Below, one piece after another: positions 34,501 to 45,843 of a stretch of DNA of 64,000 nucleotides. Origin of the DNA: Cunninghamia lanceolata (lineage: Eukaryota; Streptophyta; Pinopsida; Cupressales; Cupressaceae). A model generated the notes under the pieces. It was not told where the DNA came from, ran no database searches, and worked only from the letters and a program-made list of their open reading frames with translations. The position numbers and the translations under genes are program-made. Positions within the stretch are counted from its first letter, which is position 1, and every line of letters begins with the position of its first letter. The stretch covers positions 3,348,001-3,412,000 of the forward strand of contig BSBN01001150.1 of NCBI GenBank assembly GCA_027924645.1, written 5' to 3'.

Positions 34501-34900
34501 CAAAATGAGAGGGAACATGGGGGAAACACAAACACAAAGATGATATGTACACAAGTCAAAACACAACTTACAACCAATGACATGAGGGCACAAAGATATT
34601 GTAAATTGCATGGTTGTAAATAAAATTACAGAACACTTACAAGTTAGACCCTACAAAGAAGATCCATGGAACAAGGCCATGGACAAACTGTTGAAGACAA
34701 TTTGCCTCTCTCAAAGACTAGTTTAATGAAGGACCTAATCTCTCTCGAACCTAAAGCATACTCACCACCCAACTGCAATAATGATATATCTTGCATGCAT
34801 GCATTAATTTGTGAACAATGACTAAAAAATGAGGGGTAACTCCACTATTAGAGTTATTACTAAAAGCAAACCAAAAACAATAGGTGCATGATCCATGTTA
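31561..34900. other. no gene recognised; purine-rich stretch inside
   Basis: No frame here resembles a known protein. From about 33030 to 34170 the plus strand is strikingly rich in A and G, with recurring words such as gattctacaaa.tgga and gatgcgagaa. It may be the untranslated interior of the old gypsy element, but nothing proves that. Confidence 0.4.
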
Positions 34901-34919
34901 TGCCTCAATACCACACACA

Positions 34920-36460
34920 TCATGCATCTTCACAACAGTGCTCAAAAGATGGAACACTAAAATCTAAAGAAGCATCAACACACATAGATGAAGGCAAACA
35001 TCCACCCTCAATAGCCATAGCATTACTCTTCTTATTAACCTCTTCATGTGAACTAGGGAAAAAAGAGAACACCTTAGACTCAGATGGAAAAGAAAAGTAT
35101 ACTTGACCACCTTGTTGATTTTCACAAATAAAAACTTCTTGCAAGTCAAACTGAAAGGCCTCAAGATCAAGCATACCTCCAAGCTGATCTGCAACACGCT
35201 AATCTACATGTTCATTAGAGTACTTCAACTCAACATCACTTTCAAGTTTGTATACAAGAACCACATAAAGGATTCTGATTCAACACCACCACCATCATCC
35301 ATATCCTTAAGAAACTTAACCTTCATCACAAAAGAAAGCTTCATAGTCGTAAGTGTTCTCATCAAACTCTTGGACAATAGGTGGCCAACATACATCACTT
35401 TCACATGTGCTTATATAATTTCTAATGTCTAAATCATAAGCATGGTTCAAGTCACAACTCAGATGATCAACACAAATGTTGATATAATGAGACACTTTAA
35501 GTGAACAACCGAATTCTTCAAATTGTCCCTCTGTTTCAAGCTCATTTTGGCAACCTAATGTGTCATATTTACTATTGAAATCTAACTCATAGCACCTTAC
35601 CTTTTCTTCCTCAATCATTCTACCAATATTTCCCTATGGCCCACTACACGCACAATCTACATGGAAGAGACAATAAATCTTGCACCAAATAAATAGGTTC
35701 TCATATGCGTCCATATGATCGTCATCTTCACAACTATCAAGGGCAAGGTATTCAAACTAAAGATCATTGTCTACACTAAAAATTATCTCAACAATCTTAT
35801 CACTAAGTGCATGCACATCCATGTCATCCTCATGCAAATAAATATGTGCATAAAGCTCAACACCAAAAGCCTCATCATCATTAACAGGAACAAAGGAGAG
35901 TCAACTTGCATATCAATACTATCATCTACAAAAGTTGACTCATGCAACTAAAGGTAAGTATGTACACTATTTTCATCATCTGTGTTGCTATCATATGATT
36001 CACCATCATAAATTTTTGCCCTCTCAAGTTCACACTCAACTTGATATGAAGTTGCATCCATCTGGTTGCTACTCATAGCAACTTGTTCATTACCAACAAC
36101 ACTTACATTTGAGGACAACAATTTTTCAATGTAATAATTCCTCATTCTTTCAAGGGAGTCTAAGCATTCATAATCCTATTGTAGGCTTGTAAGCTTCAAT
36201 TCCTCCTACACTAAACTCAAACCAACCTCATAGGCTTTAAAGGACATATCAATGTAGGCAAGTGTATTAGGAATAGAAACATTTGGGACTTTGGAGATGA
36301 AAACCTATAGTTGGAGTCCTTACTAGACTCTACCTCTTGCCTTTTGATATTTTTCAATTCTTGGACAAGAGCAATAGGGTCTAGGTCACTTGCAAATTCT
36401 TCATCAAATGTAGTCACAAGGTCCTTCCAAGGAGAAAAAAAATTCTCTAAAAAATTATCA
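34920..36460 (-). pseudogene. decayed acidic reading frame, unrecognised
   Basis: Minus-strand pieces share a style: FDNFLENFFSPWKDLVTTFD, EEFASDLDPIALVQELKNIK, DYECLDSLERMRNYYIEKLL, DGESYDSNTDDENSVHTYL, EEKVRCYELDFNSKYDTLGC and FDLQEVFICENQQGGQVYF. They are rich in Asp, Glu and Ser and separated by stops and shifts. I do not recognise the family; such ORFs sometimes precede gypsy polyproteins in large plant genomes. The first piece begins right at the edge of the LTR at 36465. Confidence 0.4.
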
Positions 36461-36464
36461 AACC

Positions 36465-37205
36465 TGTTAGAAATGAAAGCACAACTACTCGATGAAAATT
36501 TGATTCAAATGTATATCTAACGATCTTTAACAAAGTATTAGAGATGGAGATTGCATCACAGAAAATAAACCCACAATACAAAAATATACTAGAAGTAGAA
36601 TGAAGCACATAAGATGGTATATAACGTGGAGAAAACTCTTGTGGGTAAAAAAACTCTACCAAGAAAAGAGGCCAAGTTGTATTATCTTCACAAAATGAGA
36701 TTACAAATACATTCACTTCCTCTGTCCTTCAACCTTCACTCCGACAGAACCTAGGTACCTATTATGCAACTCATCTACTATGCCATGGTTATATAGAATT
36801 TACAATCCTCAAGATAGGCGTCCACCTTGGAAACTCCACCCATGCAGCAATAAATGTCATCATACATGCATCCTACACTTGGCAAAGGATGCCCATGCAA
36901 AATTAGGCATCTAGAGCCAAGAATGGCATCTTATAGCATCTTATGATGTGTCATAACCATCATAAATACCACTAAAGTGTATCTTCCCAAGATGGGCACT
37001 GAGGCTAAACCTAGCAACTTACAACTCATTAATATTTGTCATATGTGTCATAGTGTCATAGAATCTTATGACAACTTGCAGTTGTCATAGATTCTTTACA
37101 TGCACCCACCAAATATTATGACATGCGTCATATATGCTAAAAATAGTAGATTCTCCACATGGGTGCCCCACTTTGACCAATTACCATTTACCATAGTAAA
37201 TGACA
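36465..37205 (-). repeat. solo or truncated LTR abutting plastid DNA
   Basis: The block is 741 bases with TG..CA ends on both strands (tgttagaaat at 36465, ..taaatgaca at 37205). On the minus strand it has a TATA-like CTATATAACC and then the GAGTTTTTTTACCC..GAGTTTTCTCC segment shared with the LTR at 61.3 kb. No primer site follows inside and the flanks (aaacc, tctcg) are not a duplication. Plastid accD sequence starts at the next base. Confidence 0.6.
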
Positions 37206-38117
37206 TCTCGTAACTACCGCTGGTAACTTCAGAAATGTTTGTTCAATTACTCTTTTACTTGCAAATGCAATGTATGCATTAGGCTTGACAATCGTGACAT
37301 TAGCCAACATACCAAAACCTGCAGTGACTCCACCAATTGTCAGAGATGTAAGAACTGAAATATAGAGCAAATGTTTCTCTTTTTGATGTGTATGCAACAC
37401 ATCAACTATTTTATTCATTTGTATTAAGCTAAAAATTCCTTCTTGCATGCGCACTCCTCCAGAAGCACATACGAGAATTACTGGAAGAGCATTATCAGTA
37501 GCACACTGTATTAAACGGGTTATTTTTTTACCCACTACCAAGCCCATACTGCCTCCCATGAGCTGAAAATCCATAACTCCGAGTGTGACAGTAAAACCAT
37601 TTATGTCACCTATGCCTATTCGAATAGCATCAGCTAAACCTGTATCTTTTTGATAAGAAGTGTTATAATCTTTATAAGATTGTTCATCTATGTCTGTATA
37701 TTCTTGCTTTCCTAGATTAAGCATCTACCTTATTTGTTCTTTGGTAGCATCAACATATGCTTTTTCTTCTTCAGTTAAATCATTATAAGTTAAAGGAAAT
37801 TTTTCTTCACTATCTTTAAGATCTTCAATAACTTCGATATCTTCTAGAGAAATCTCTTTTTTCTTAGAAAATTTGTCTTTTCTATCTAGTGCTAATGTAG
37901 ATAACTCTTTCATTATCTCTAGTAAATAGAAATAAATTCTTTGAGTATGTTCAATATACGACAAGATCTTATTCTGACAATCTTTTTCATTATTCTGACA
38001 ATCTTTTTCATTATTTTGACACTCTTTTTCATTATTCTTGTGATGGAGGTAGAGATCCTCTATTTCGTGAAATAACTCCATACTATTTTGACTATAGAGT
38101 GTATCATCATCCATGTC
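37206..38117 (-). pseudogene. accD: plastid-derived accD fragment (acetyl-CoA carboxylase beta)
   Basis: Two adjoining frames cover the middle and core of accD, cut at both ends. The core has [50 protein letters not shown] and [12 protein letters not shown], and [15 protein letters not shown]. These are the carboxyltransferase signatures of the beta subunit for fatty-acid synthesis. A stop near 37725 splits off an acidic upstream part with a 21-bp tandem repeat (37971-38040) encoding NNEKDCQ three times. Expanded, repeat-filled accD is typical of cupressophyte conifers. The C-terminus is lost at the junction with the LTR, the N-terminus at the junction with 16S. Confidence 0.92.
37971..38040 (-). 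repeat. 21-bp tandem repeat in accD
   Basis: Three in-frame copies of a 21-base unit encode NNEK(E/D)CQ. It keeps the reading frame, as expected for a repeat that arose in a functional plastid gene before transfer. Confidence 0.85.
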
Positions 38118-38121
38118 ATGA

Positions 38122-39608
38122 TCAAGATGAACATTGGCGGCATGCTTAACACATGTAAGTCGGACAGGAAGTGGTGTTTCAGTGGCAAACGGGTGAGTAA
38201 TGTGTAAGAACCTACCCTTGGGAGGGGAACAACAGTTGGAAATAGTTGCTAATACCCCATAGAATTAGTACCTCATAGAGGTAAGTTGAGGAGCAAAAGG
38301 GAGAAATCCGCCCAAGGAGGGGCTCACGTTTGATTAGCTAGTTGGTGAGGCAATGGCTTACCAAGGCTTCAATCAGTAGCTGGTCTGAGAGGATGATCAA
38401 CCACATTGGGACTGAGACACAACCTAGACTCCTACAGGAGGTAGCAGTGAGGAATTTTCCGCAATGGGAGAAAGCCTGATGGAGCAATGCCGCGTGAAGG
38501 AAGAAGGCTCACAGGTCATAAACTTCTTTTCTCAGAGAAGAATAAATGACGGTATCTGAGGAATAAGCATCGGCCAACTCTGTGCCAACAGTCGCGATAA
38601 AACAAAGGATGCAAGCGTTATCCAAAATTATTGGTTGTAAAATGTCTGTAGGTGGCTTTTCAAGTCCGTCGTCAAATCCTAGGGCTCAACCCTAGATAGG
38701 CGGTGGAAACTACCAAGCTAGAGTACGGTAGAGGCAAAGGGAATTTCTGGTGGAGCGATGAAATGCGTTGAGATCAGGAAAAACACCAACAGGTGAAAGC
38801 ACTATGTTGGGTCGTCACTGACACTTAGAGATGAAATCTAGGGGAGCGAATGGGATTAGATACCCCAGTAGTCCTAGCCGTAAATGATGGATACTAAGTG
38901 CTGTGCGTATCAACCCATATAGTGCTGTAGCTAATGCGTTAAGTATCTCGCCTAGGAAGTATGTTCGCAAGAATGAAACTCAAAGGAATTGACAGGGGCT
39001 CGCACAAGCGGTCGAGCATGTGGTTTAATTCGATGCAAAGCGAAGAACCTTACCAGGGATTAACATGTCGTGAATCCTTTTGAAAGAGAGGAGTGCCTTC
39101 AGGAGCGCAGACATAAGTGGTGTATGAAATTCATTAGTTCGTGCTGCAAGGTGTTGGGTTAAGTCCCGCAATGAGCGCAACCCTCGTGTTTAGTTGCCAT
39201 AAGAGTTTGGAACCTTGAACAGACTATCGGTGTTAAGCCAGAGGAAGGTGAGGATGATGTCAAGTCATCATGCCCCTTACACCCTGGGTGACACACGTGC
39301 TACAATAGTTGGGACAAAGAGTTGCGCCCTCGTGAGGGCAAGCTAACCTCAAAAACCTGGCCTCAATTCAAATTGCAGGCTGTAACTCACCTGCATGAAG
39401 TAGGAATCGCTAGTAATCGTCGGTCAACCATACGACGGTGAATTTGTTCTCAGGCCTTATACACACCACCCGTCACACTAGGGAAGTGAGCCATGCTCGA
39501 AGTCATTATCTTAACCGCAAGGAGGGAGATGCCCAAGGCATGGCTAGTGACTGGAGTGAAGTCGTAACAAGGTAGCCGTATTGGAAGGTGCAGCTAGATT
39601 ACCTCCTT
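38122..39608 (+). rRNA. rrn16: 16S rRNA, degraded plastid copy
   Basis: Runs from the tcaagatgaacattggcggc region (about 30 bases of the 5' end missing) to the anti-Shine-Dalgarno end ..ttacctcctttt. Landmarks are readable with changes: gaattgacaggggctcgcac, gattagataccccagtagtc, gtcccgcaatgagcgcaacc. Near 39130 the normally invariant segment around gtcgtcagctcgtg is altered. It would not make a working ribosome. Confidence 0.95.
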
Positions 39609-40175
39609 TTCAGGGAGAGCTAATGCTTGTTGAGCTCATACACTGTTACGCTCACGAAAGAGAGTGAATGACATGAGGATGCATCTGCAAGAGATGAAGT
39701 CTTTTTTCGTTTATCGGCAGTGAAGTTTGTTACTTGTATAATGACATAAATAAGAGTGAAGTTCATAAGTGAGCTCATTATCCCAGGTCGAGACAAGTGG
39801 ATAGGTTCCTATTTTCCGTGTTTGTTTTAGTTTATTCATTTATTTAATATTTCATTTTAAATAGAGAAATTATTTTAATAATTTCTCTATTTCTCTTTAT
39901 TTTTAAGAGGTAAAAATGTCATACTTAAAAGTAGAAACATTGTTAAGTTTAACAATTTTTTCCTTAATGTTTTATTAATGAAAACTTGTTTATTATTTAG
40001 TTAATATATTGAATAAATTTTATGATTTAGTCAACAAATTGAATCAATATTGAATTCATTTTAATTTCAAGTTAACAAAGAAATAAGGGAAAACATAAAA
40101 AAGGCAAGCGAGCAAGAGGGAGGGTTTCTCTTGCTTTTGGTTGGCAGGCCTCCCCTCCTACTGGAGAAGCCTACT

Positions 40176-41190
40176 GGGCTATTATCTCAGTGGTAGAGCG
40201 CACCCCTGATAATTGCATCATTATGCTTGGGCTGTGAAGGCTATCAACCACATGGATAGTTCAATGGCTCATCAACGCCTGACCCAGAGATGTGTGTGGA
40301 TCATCCAAGGCACATTAGCATGGCGTACTCCTTCTGTTCAAATTAGGGTTTGAAACTTTCTTAGCAAAAGGATAGATGGGGATTATTAAGGTGAGATCGA
40401 ATGTAGATCAAATTTTCTATTCATTCGTGGGATCTGTGCACTCCCAGGTAGCCAAGTATTTTTGGCTAGTTTTTTATCGAGAATCCATACATATCTTATT
40501 AGTGTATGGAAGGCTATCTCTTGAGCACGGGCTTAATATTAAGCCTAAATGTGTAAAAAAAGTACCTAACAACGCATCTTCACAGACCAAGAACTACGAG
40601 ATCACCTTTCTAGGGGGACGGAGGGATCATATCATTTGAGTCTTTTCATGCTTTTTCTGTAGGATGGGGGAAATCCATAGTATAAAATTTCTTTTTCCAA
40701 ATCTTCCCTTCCTAAAAGGAATAAATGAGAACATTTTCTTTTTTTCTCAATTTTTTGACTGGGTGACTACTTCTAGTTATAAGAAGAGGAGAAATAATAT
40801 TGGAAGTAAATGCTTCCTTGGTCTTCGACTCGCTCAATCACTCTGAACAATCCCCAGATCAGTGCATTAGGAAATCGTTATGCATCTCCTAATGAACAAT
40901 GGGAGAAGCAGGATCGAAAAAGGATCTTGGAGTGTCTGGGATTAGGTTAGGAGGATCTTATGAATGCCTCCTTTTCTCTTCTCATCATTTTTTTCCCTTC
41001 TTTTCTTGCCATTGGCGAAGAAGGAAGGGGATCAAGCACATTTGGAGAGTGCAGTACAATGGAAAATTGTATGTTGTGTTTAGGAAGGATGAGTTGCTCT
41101 TGAATGAAGAGAGAATTGATTCTCATCTAATCATAGGTGCGATGATTTACTTCACATGTGAGGTCTCTGGTTCAAGCCCAGGATAGCCCA
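40176..41190 (+). tRNA. trnI-GAU: trnI-GAU with group II intron, degraded plastid copy
   Basis: The 5' exon at 40176-40212 (gggctattatctcag..ctgataa) includes the GAU anticodon. The 3' exon at 41156-41190 ends ggttcaagcccaggatagccca. The intron of about 940 bases begins with a diverged gtgcg-type group II start and contains several small frames of no interest. Exon changes (for example tatctcag for tagctcag) indicate decay. Confidence 0.92.
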
Positions 41191-41256
41191 AACATTATAT
41201 TATGTGCTATGTAGTAGGACAAGTCAATTTGTTGCCTACTTCATTTGTCCATCTAT

Positions 41257-42094
41257 GGGGATATAGCTCAGTTGGTAGAGCTCCGCTCTTGCAATCGGGT
41301 CGTTGCGATTATGGGTTGGATGTCTGATTGTCTAGGCGGTAATGATAGTGTTTTTTACCTGAACCAGTGGCTCACTTTTTCTCAGTAATGGGGGGAAGGA
41401 CCATAACATGCCACTGGAAAATTCTATTAAGAAGAAGATAGACTGTCAAGAACATAGAGAAGGTAGGGTGGGTAGTTGGTTAGATCTAGTATGGATCATA
41501 CATGGCCCATAGTTGGAGTCGACGGCTTTGCTAGGGATCCTTCCTCTAGGATCCTCGGGGAAGAGGATCAAGCTGGCCCTTGTGAACAACTTGATGTACT
41601 ATCTCCCTTCAACCCTTTTTAGCCCAAAAAATTGAGCAGAAGGAAAAGTCATGCCATGGACTGACCCCATCATCTCCACCCTGTAGGAACTATGAGATCA
41701 CTCTAAGGATGCTTTCAGCATCCAGGGGTCACAAACCGACCATATACCCTAATTTGAGAAGTGGGACGCATTAGTTGTTCCTTCTGATTGGACAGGAAGG
41801 GTCAGAGAAGGGCACTCTTTTTTATGACCAAAGAGTCAGGTGGAAAAAAAAGATCTTTTCGTTCCTAGTTCTTCCAGAGTTTTCATTCTTCATAACTTCA
41901 AGAATTCCTAGGGTCAACAACTTTAGGGAGGAGTTGCTCTTTGGAGAGCACAGTACAATGAAAATTATGAGCTGTGTTCGGGGGGAAGGCTATTGTCGAT
42001 TGTTGGCCTTCTATGGTGGACTTAATCGAGAAGGTCCAATAGACAGTGGTTGACCCTGTAGCAGATGTCAACGGTTCGAGTCCGCTTATCTCCA
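41257..42094 (+). tRNA. trnA-UGC: trnA-UGC with group II intron, degraded plastid copy
   Basis: The 5' exon at 41257-41294 (ggggatatagctcagttgg..cttgcaa) shows anticodon TGC and is intact. The 3' exon at 42060-42094 is agcagatgtcaacggttcg..tctcca. The intron is about 765 bases. Its place between trnI and 23S is the canonical plastid order. Confidence 0.92.
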
Positions 42095-42261
42095 TCCCAT
42101 GAGAAAACCAAATAGTTTTAATTTTAGAATTCAATTCTGTGAGTCAAATCAGTCAAAATCGACAGTTTTATCTATGATTTAATTTATCGTTCATGGACAT
42201 TGATAAGATGCTTTCATGTCTTTAGTATAGTAGCTCCTTAAGATGACCTTGAGCGGCAAGG

Positions 42262-44233
42262 TTCAAAAAATGAAAGGGCATACGGTGCATACCTGGCACC
42301 CAAAGACAAAGAAGGGCGTGGTAAGTGACAAAATGCTTCGAGGAGTGGAAGTTGAGCATAGATCTGGAGATTCCCGAATAGGTTAACCTTTTTAACTATC
42401 TGTTGAATCCATAAGAAGACAAGGGACAACCTAGCAAATTGAAACATCTGAGTAGCTAGAGGAAAAGAAAGCAAAAGTGATTCCTGTAGTAGCGGCAAGC
42501 GAAATGGGATCAAGTTAAACCGATAAAACAGGGTTGTGGGAGAGCAATCTAAGCGTCATGCTGCTAGGTGAAGCAATGGGTGGAACACCGCACCCTAGAT
42601 GGGGAGAGTCCAGTAGCCGAAAGCATCGTGACAGCTTACACTCTAACCTGAGTAGCATGGGACACATGGAATCCCTTGTGAATCAACAAGGACCACCTTA
42701 CAAGGTCAAATACTCCTGGGTGACCGATAGTGAAATAGTACCGTGAGGGAAAGGTGAAAAGAATCCCTGGCGGGGATTGAAATAGAATACGAAACCGTAT
42801 AGATCTCAAGTAGTGGGAGGAGGACACCTTCTTTAGGAGTGGATCTCTGACCACATGCTTGTTGAAGAATGAGCCGATGACTTATAGGTAGTGGTTGGGT
42901 TAAGGGGACCCACCGGAACCGTAGCGAGAGCGAGTCTTCATAGGGCAATTAAATTGTCACTACTCATGTGTCATCTATCCATGACCAGGATGAAGCTTGG
43001 GTGAAGCTAAGTAGAGGTCCAAACCGACTGATGTTAAAAAATCAGCGGATGTGTCATGGTTAGGGGTGAAATGCCACTTGAAACTAGAGCTAGTTGCTTC
43101 TCCCTAAAATGCATTGAGGCGCAACGATTAACTGGATCTTCTAGGGGTAAATCACTGTTTCAGTGCGGGTTGTGTGAGCGGTACCAAATGGAGACAAACT
43201 CTAAATACTAGATAGAATAATATCCCTTAAAAAAGGGATATGGGTCAACCAGTGAGATGATGGGTGATAAACTTCATTATCGAGAGGGAAACAACCCAGA
43301 TCACCAATTATGGCCCCTAAATGACCGTTGAGTGATGAAGGAGGTAGGAGTACAAAGACAACTAAGAGGTTTGCCTAGAAGCAATGATCCTTGAAAGAGT
43401 GTGTAATAGCTTACTGCTCGAGCGCTCTTGCACCTAAGATAATCAGGACTAAGCGATCTGCTAAAGCCGTGGGATGTAATAAAAAATACATCAGTAGGGG
43501 AGCGTTCTGCCTCAGAGGGAAGCATCTGCACGAGCAGATGTGGACAAAGCGGAAGCGAGAATGTCAGCTTGAGTAATGCAAACATTGGTAAGAATCCAAT
43601 GCCCCGAAAACCTAAGGATTCTTTCTCAAGGTTCGTCCACGGAGGGTGAGTCAGGGCCTAAGATCAGGTCGAAAGGCGTAGTTGATGGACAACAGGTTAA
43701 TATTCCTGTACTATCCTTTGTTGGTCCCAAGGGATGAAGTAGGCTAGGTTAGCTGAAAGATGGTTATCGGTTTAAGGTCACAAGGTGACCTCGCTTTTTT
43801 AGGGTAAAATGGGGTAGAGAAAATTCCTCGAGCTAATGTATGAATACCAGCATGTTTCAAGACAATGTTGGGGTAACCCACGTCATACTCCCAGGAAAAG
43901 TTTGAACGACCTTCAACAAATCAGTACCTGTACATGAAACTGACACATGTAGGTAGGTAGAGAATACCTAGGGGTGCGAGATAACTCTCTCTAAGGAACT
44001 CGGCAAAATAGCTCTGTAACTTCAGGAGAAGGGGTGCCTCCTTGTACAAAGGAGGTCGCAGTGACTAGGCCCGGGCGACTGTTACCAAAAACATAGGTCT
44101 CCGCAAAGTCGTAAGACCATGTATGGGGGCTAACACTTGCCCAGTGCCGGAAGGTTAAGGAAGTTGGTGACATGATGATAGGGAAGCCAACAACTGAAGC
44201 CCCGGTGAATGGCGGTCGTAACTATAATGGTCT

Positions 44234-44265
<32 letters not shown>

Positions 44266-45102
44266 TGACCTGCACGAAAGGTGTAACGATCTGGGCACTG
44301 TCTCAGAGAGAAAGTCAATGAAATAGACATGTCTGTGAAGATGCAGACTACTTGCACCTAGATAGAAAGACCCTATGAAGCTTTACTGTTCCCTGGGATT
44401 GACTTTGGTCTCTTGTTGCGTAGCTTAGGTGGAAGGCGAAGAAGGCCCTCTTCTGGGGGGTACTGAGCCATCAGTGAGATACCACTCTAGAAGAACCAAA
44501 AGTCTAACCTTGCGACTAAACCTACTGTCCAAGGGAGAGTCTTAGGTAGACAATTTCTATGGGGCATAGGCCTCCCAAAAAGGTAACAAAGGCGTGCAAA
44601 GGTTTTTTCGGGCCGGCTAGAAATTGGTCCTCGAGTGCAAAGGAAAAAGTGAACTTGACTGCAAGACCGACTTGTCGAGCAGGGATAAAAGTCGGCCTTA
44701 GTGATCCAACGGTGCCAAGTGGAAGGGTCATCGCTCAATGGATAAAATTTACTCTAGGGATAATAGGCTGATCTTCCCCAAGAGTTCGCATTGATGGGAA
44801 GGTTTGGCACCTCGATGTTAGCTCTTCGCCACCTGGGGCAATAGTATGTTCCAAGGGTTGGGTTGTTCGCCCATTAAAGTGGTACGTGAGTTGGGTTCAG
44901 AACATCGTGAGATAGTTCAATCCATATCTGGTGTGGGCGTTAGAGCATTGAGAGGACTTTTCCTTAGTATGAGAAGATCAGGAAGGACACATCTCTGGTG
45001 TACCAGATATCATTCCCACGGTAAATGCTAGGTAGCCATGTGCGAAGCAGATAACTGTTGAACGCCTATAAGTAAGAAGCCCACCTCGAGATGAGTGCTC
45101 TC
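42262..45102 (+). rRNA. rrn23: 23S rRNA, degraded plastid copy
   Basis: Starts near ttcaaaaaatgaaagggc and runs to ..gatgagtgctctc. Domains I to VI can be followed: the gtagcgaaattccttgtcgg segment, the peptidyl-transferase region and the sarcin-ricin loop. That loop reads agtatgagaagatca instead of the nearly universal agtacgagaggacc, so the copy is non-functional. Small minus-strand ORFs inside are chance. Confidence 0.95.
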
Positions 45103-45205
45103 TAAGGTCACGACGAGACGAGCCATTTATTAGATGATAGGTGTCAAGTGGAAGTGCAGTGATGCATGTAGCCGAGGCATCCTAAGAGACTGAAAGATTT
45201 GAACC
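45103..45205 (+). rRNA. rrn4.5: 4.5S rRNA, degraded plastid copy
   Basis: Reads aaggtcacgacgagacgagc then gtgtcaagtggaagtgcag and ggcatcctaagagac, matching plastid 4.5S. It follows 23S with essentially no spacer, whereas plastid genomes usually have about 100 bases there. Confidence 0.9.
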
Positions 45206-45539
45206 TTGTTACTACATGACCTGATTGATCTAATCGGGTACACAGAGTATGTTTTGATATAACCATCTTCCTGCATATGTGATAAAGAATAAAAAAGAGA
45301 ACTAATTTTCTCCAAGGAGTCGATTCTTTCTGACTCCTAATCAATATAAAAAATGATTTTTTTCCTTTATAAAAAAATAACCTTAGAGGATCCAATAAGT
45401 TTTTCTTGCATAGCTCCATTCTCAACGAAGTTTCATTCCGAGTTCTCTACTTGGCAAGGCACCTTTTTGTACCCCTACCAAGTAGAGAGCTTGGCAAGTA
45501 CTAACCAATATCTTATGGCTTTCTTCATTTATGGTTTGA

Positions 45540-45660
45540 AATTTTGGTGTCTCAGGCGTAGGGGAACCACACCAATCGATCCCGAACTTGGTGGTTAAAC
45601 TTTATTGCGGTGATGATACTGCAAGGGAAGCCTTGTGGAAAAATAGTTCGATGCCAGAAT
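45540..45660 (+). rRNA. rrn5: 5S rRNA, degraded plastid copy
   Basis: Matches plastid 5S from attttggtgtctcaggcg through gaaccacaccaatc, cccgaacttggtggttaaac to gttcgatgccagaat, with scattered transitions. Confidence 0.92.
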
Positions 45661-45769
45661 AATAAAAAAAAAACTTACTTATTTTTCAAAGGTGTCACAA
45701 ACCCAACCCCGACATTCTTTTTTTCCATTCCACACTACGAAATGCAATATGTGTGATCTCGTGGAGACG

Positions 45770-45843
45770 GGGCTTGTAGCTCAGAGGATTAGAGCACGTG
45801 GCTATGAACCACGGTGTCGGGGGTTCAAATCCCTCCTCACCCA
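45770..45843 (+). tRNA. trnR-ACG: trnR-ACG, degraded plastid copy with changed anticodon
   Basis: The 74-base cloverleaf is nearly perfect: gggcttgtagctcagagg, the anticodon arm gtggctatgaaccac, gggggttcaaatcccTC and ccca. The anticodon reads ATG instead of ACG through a C-to-T change, matching the decay pattern of the insert. Confidence 0.93.

Noticed and set aside
42238..45425. Several 60-95-codon ORFs inside 23S and 4.5S rRNA
   Set aside because: They lie wholly within rRNA sequence and are chance frames.
38122..45843. rRNA operon as bacterial contamination
   Set aside because: trnI and trnA have plastid group II introns, 4.5S is separate, accD is attached and nuclear-style decay is present; bacteria do not fit.
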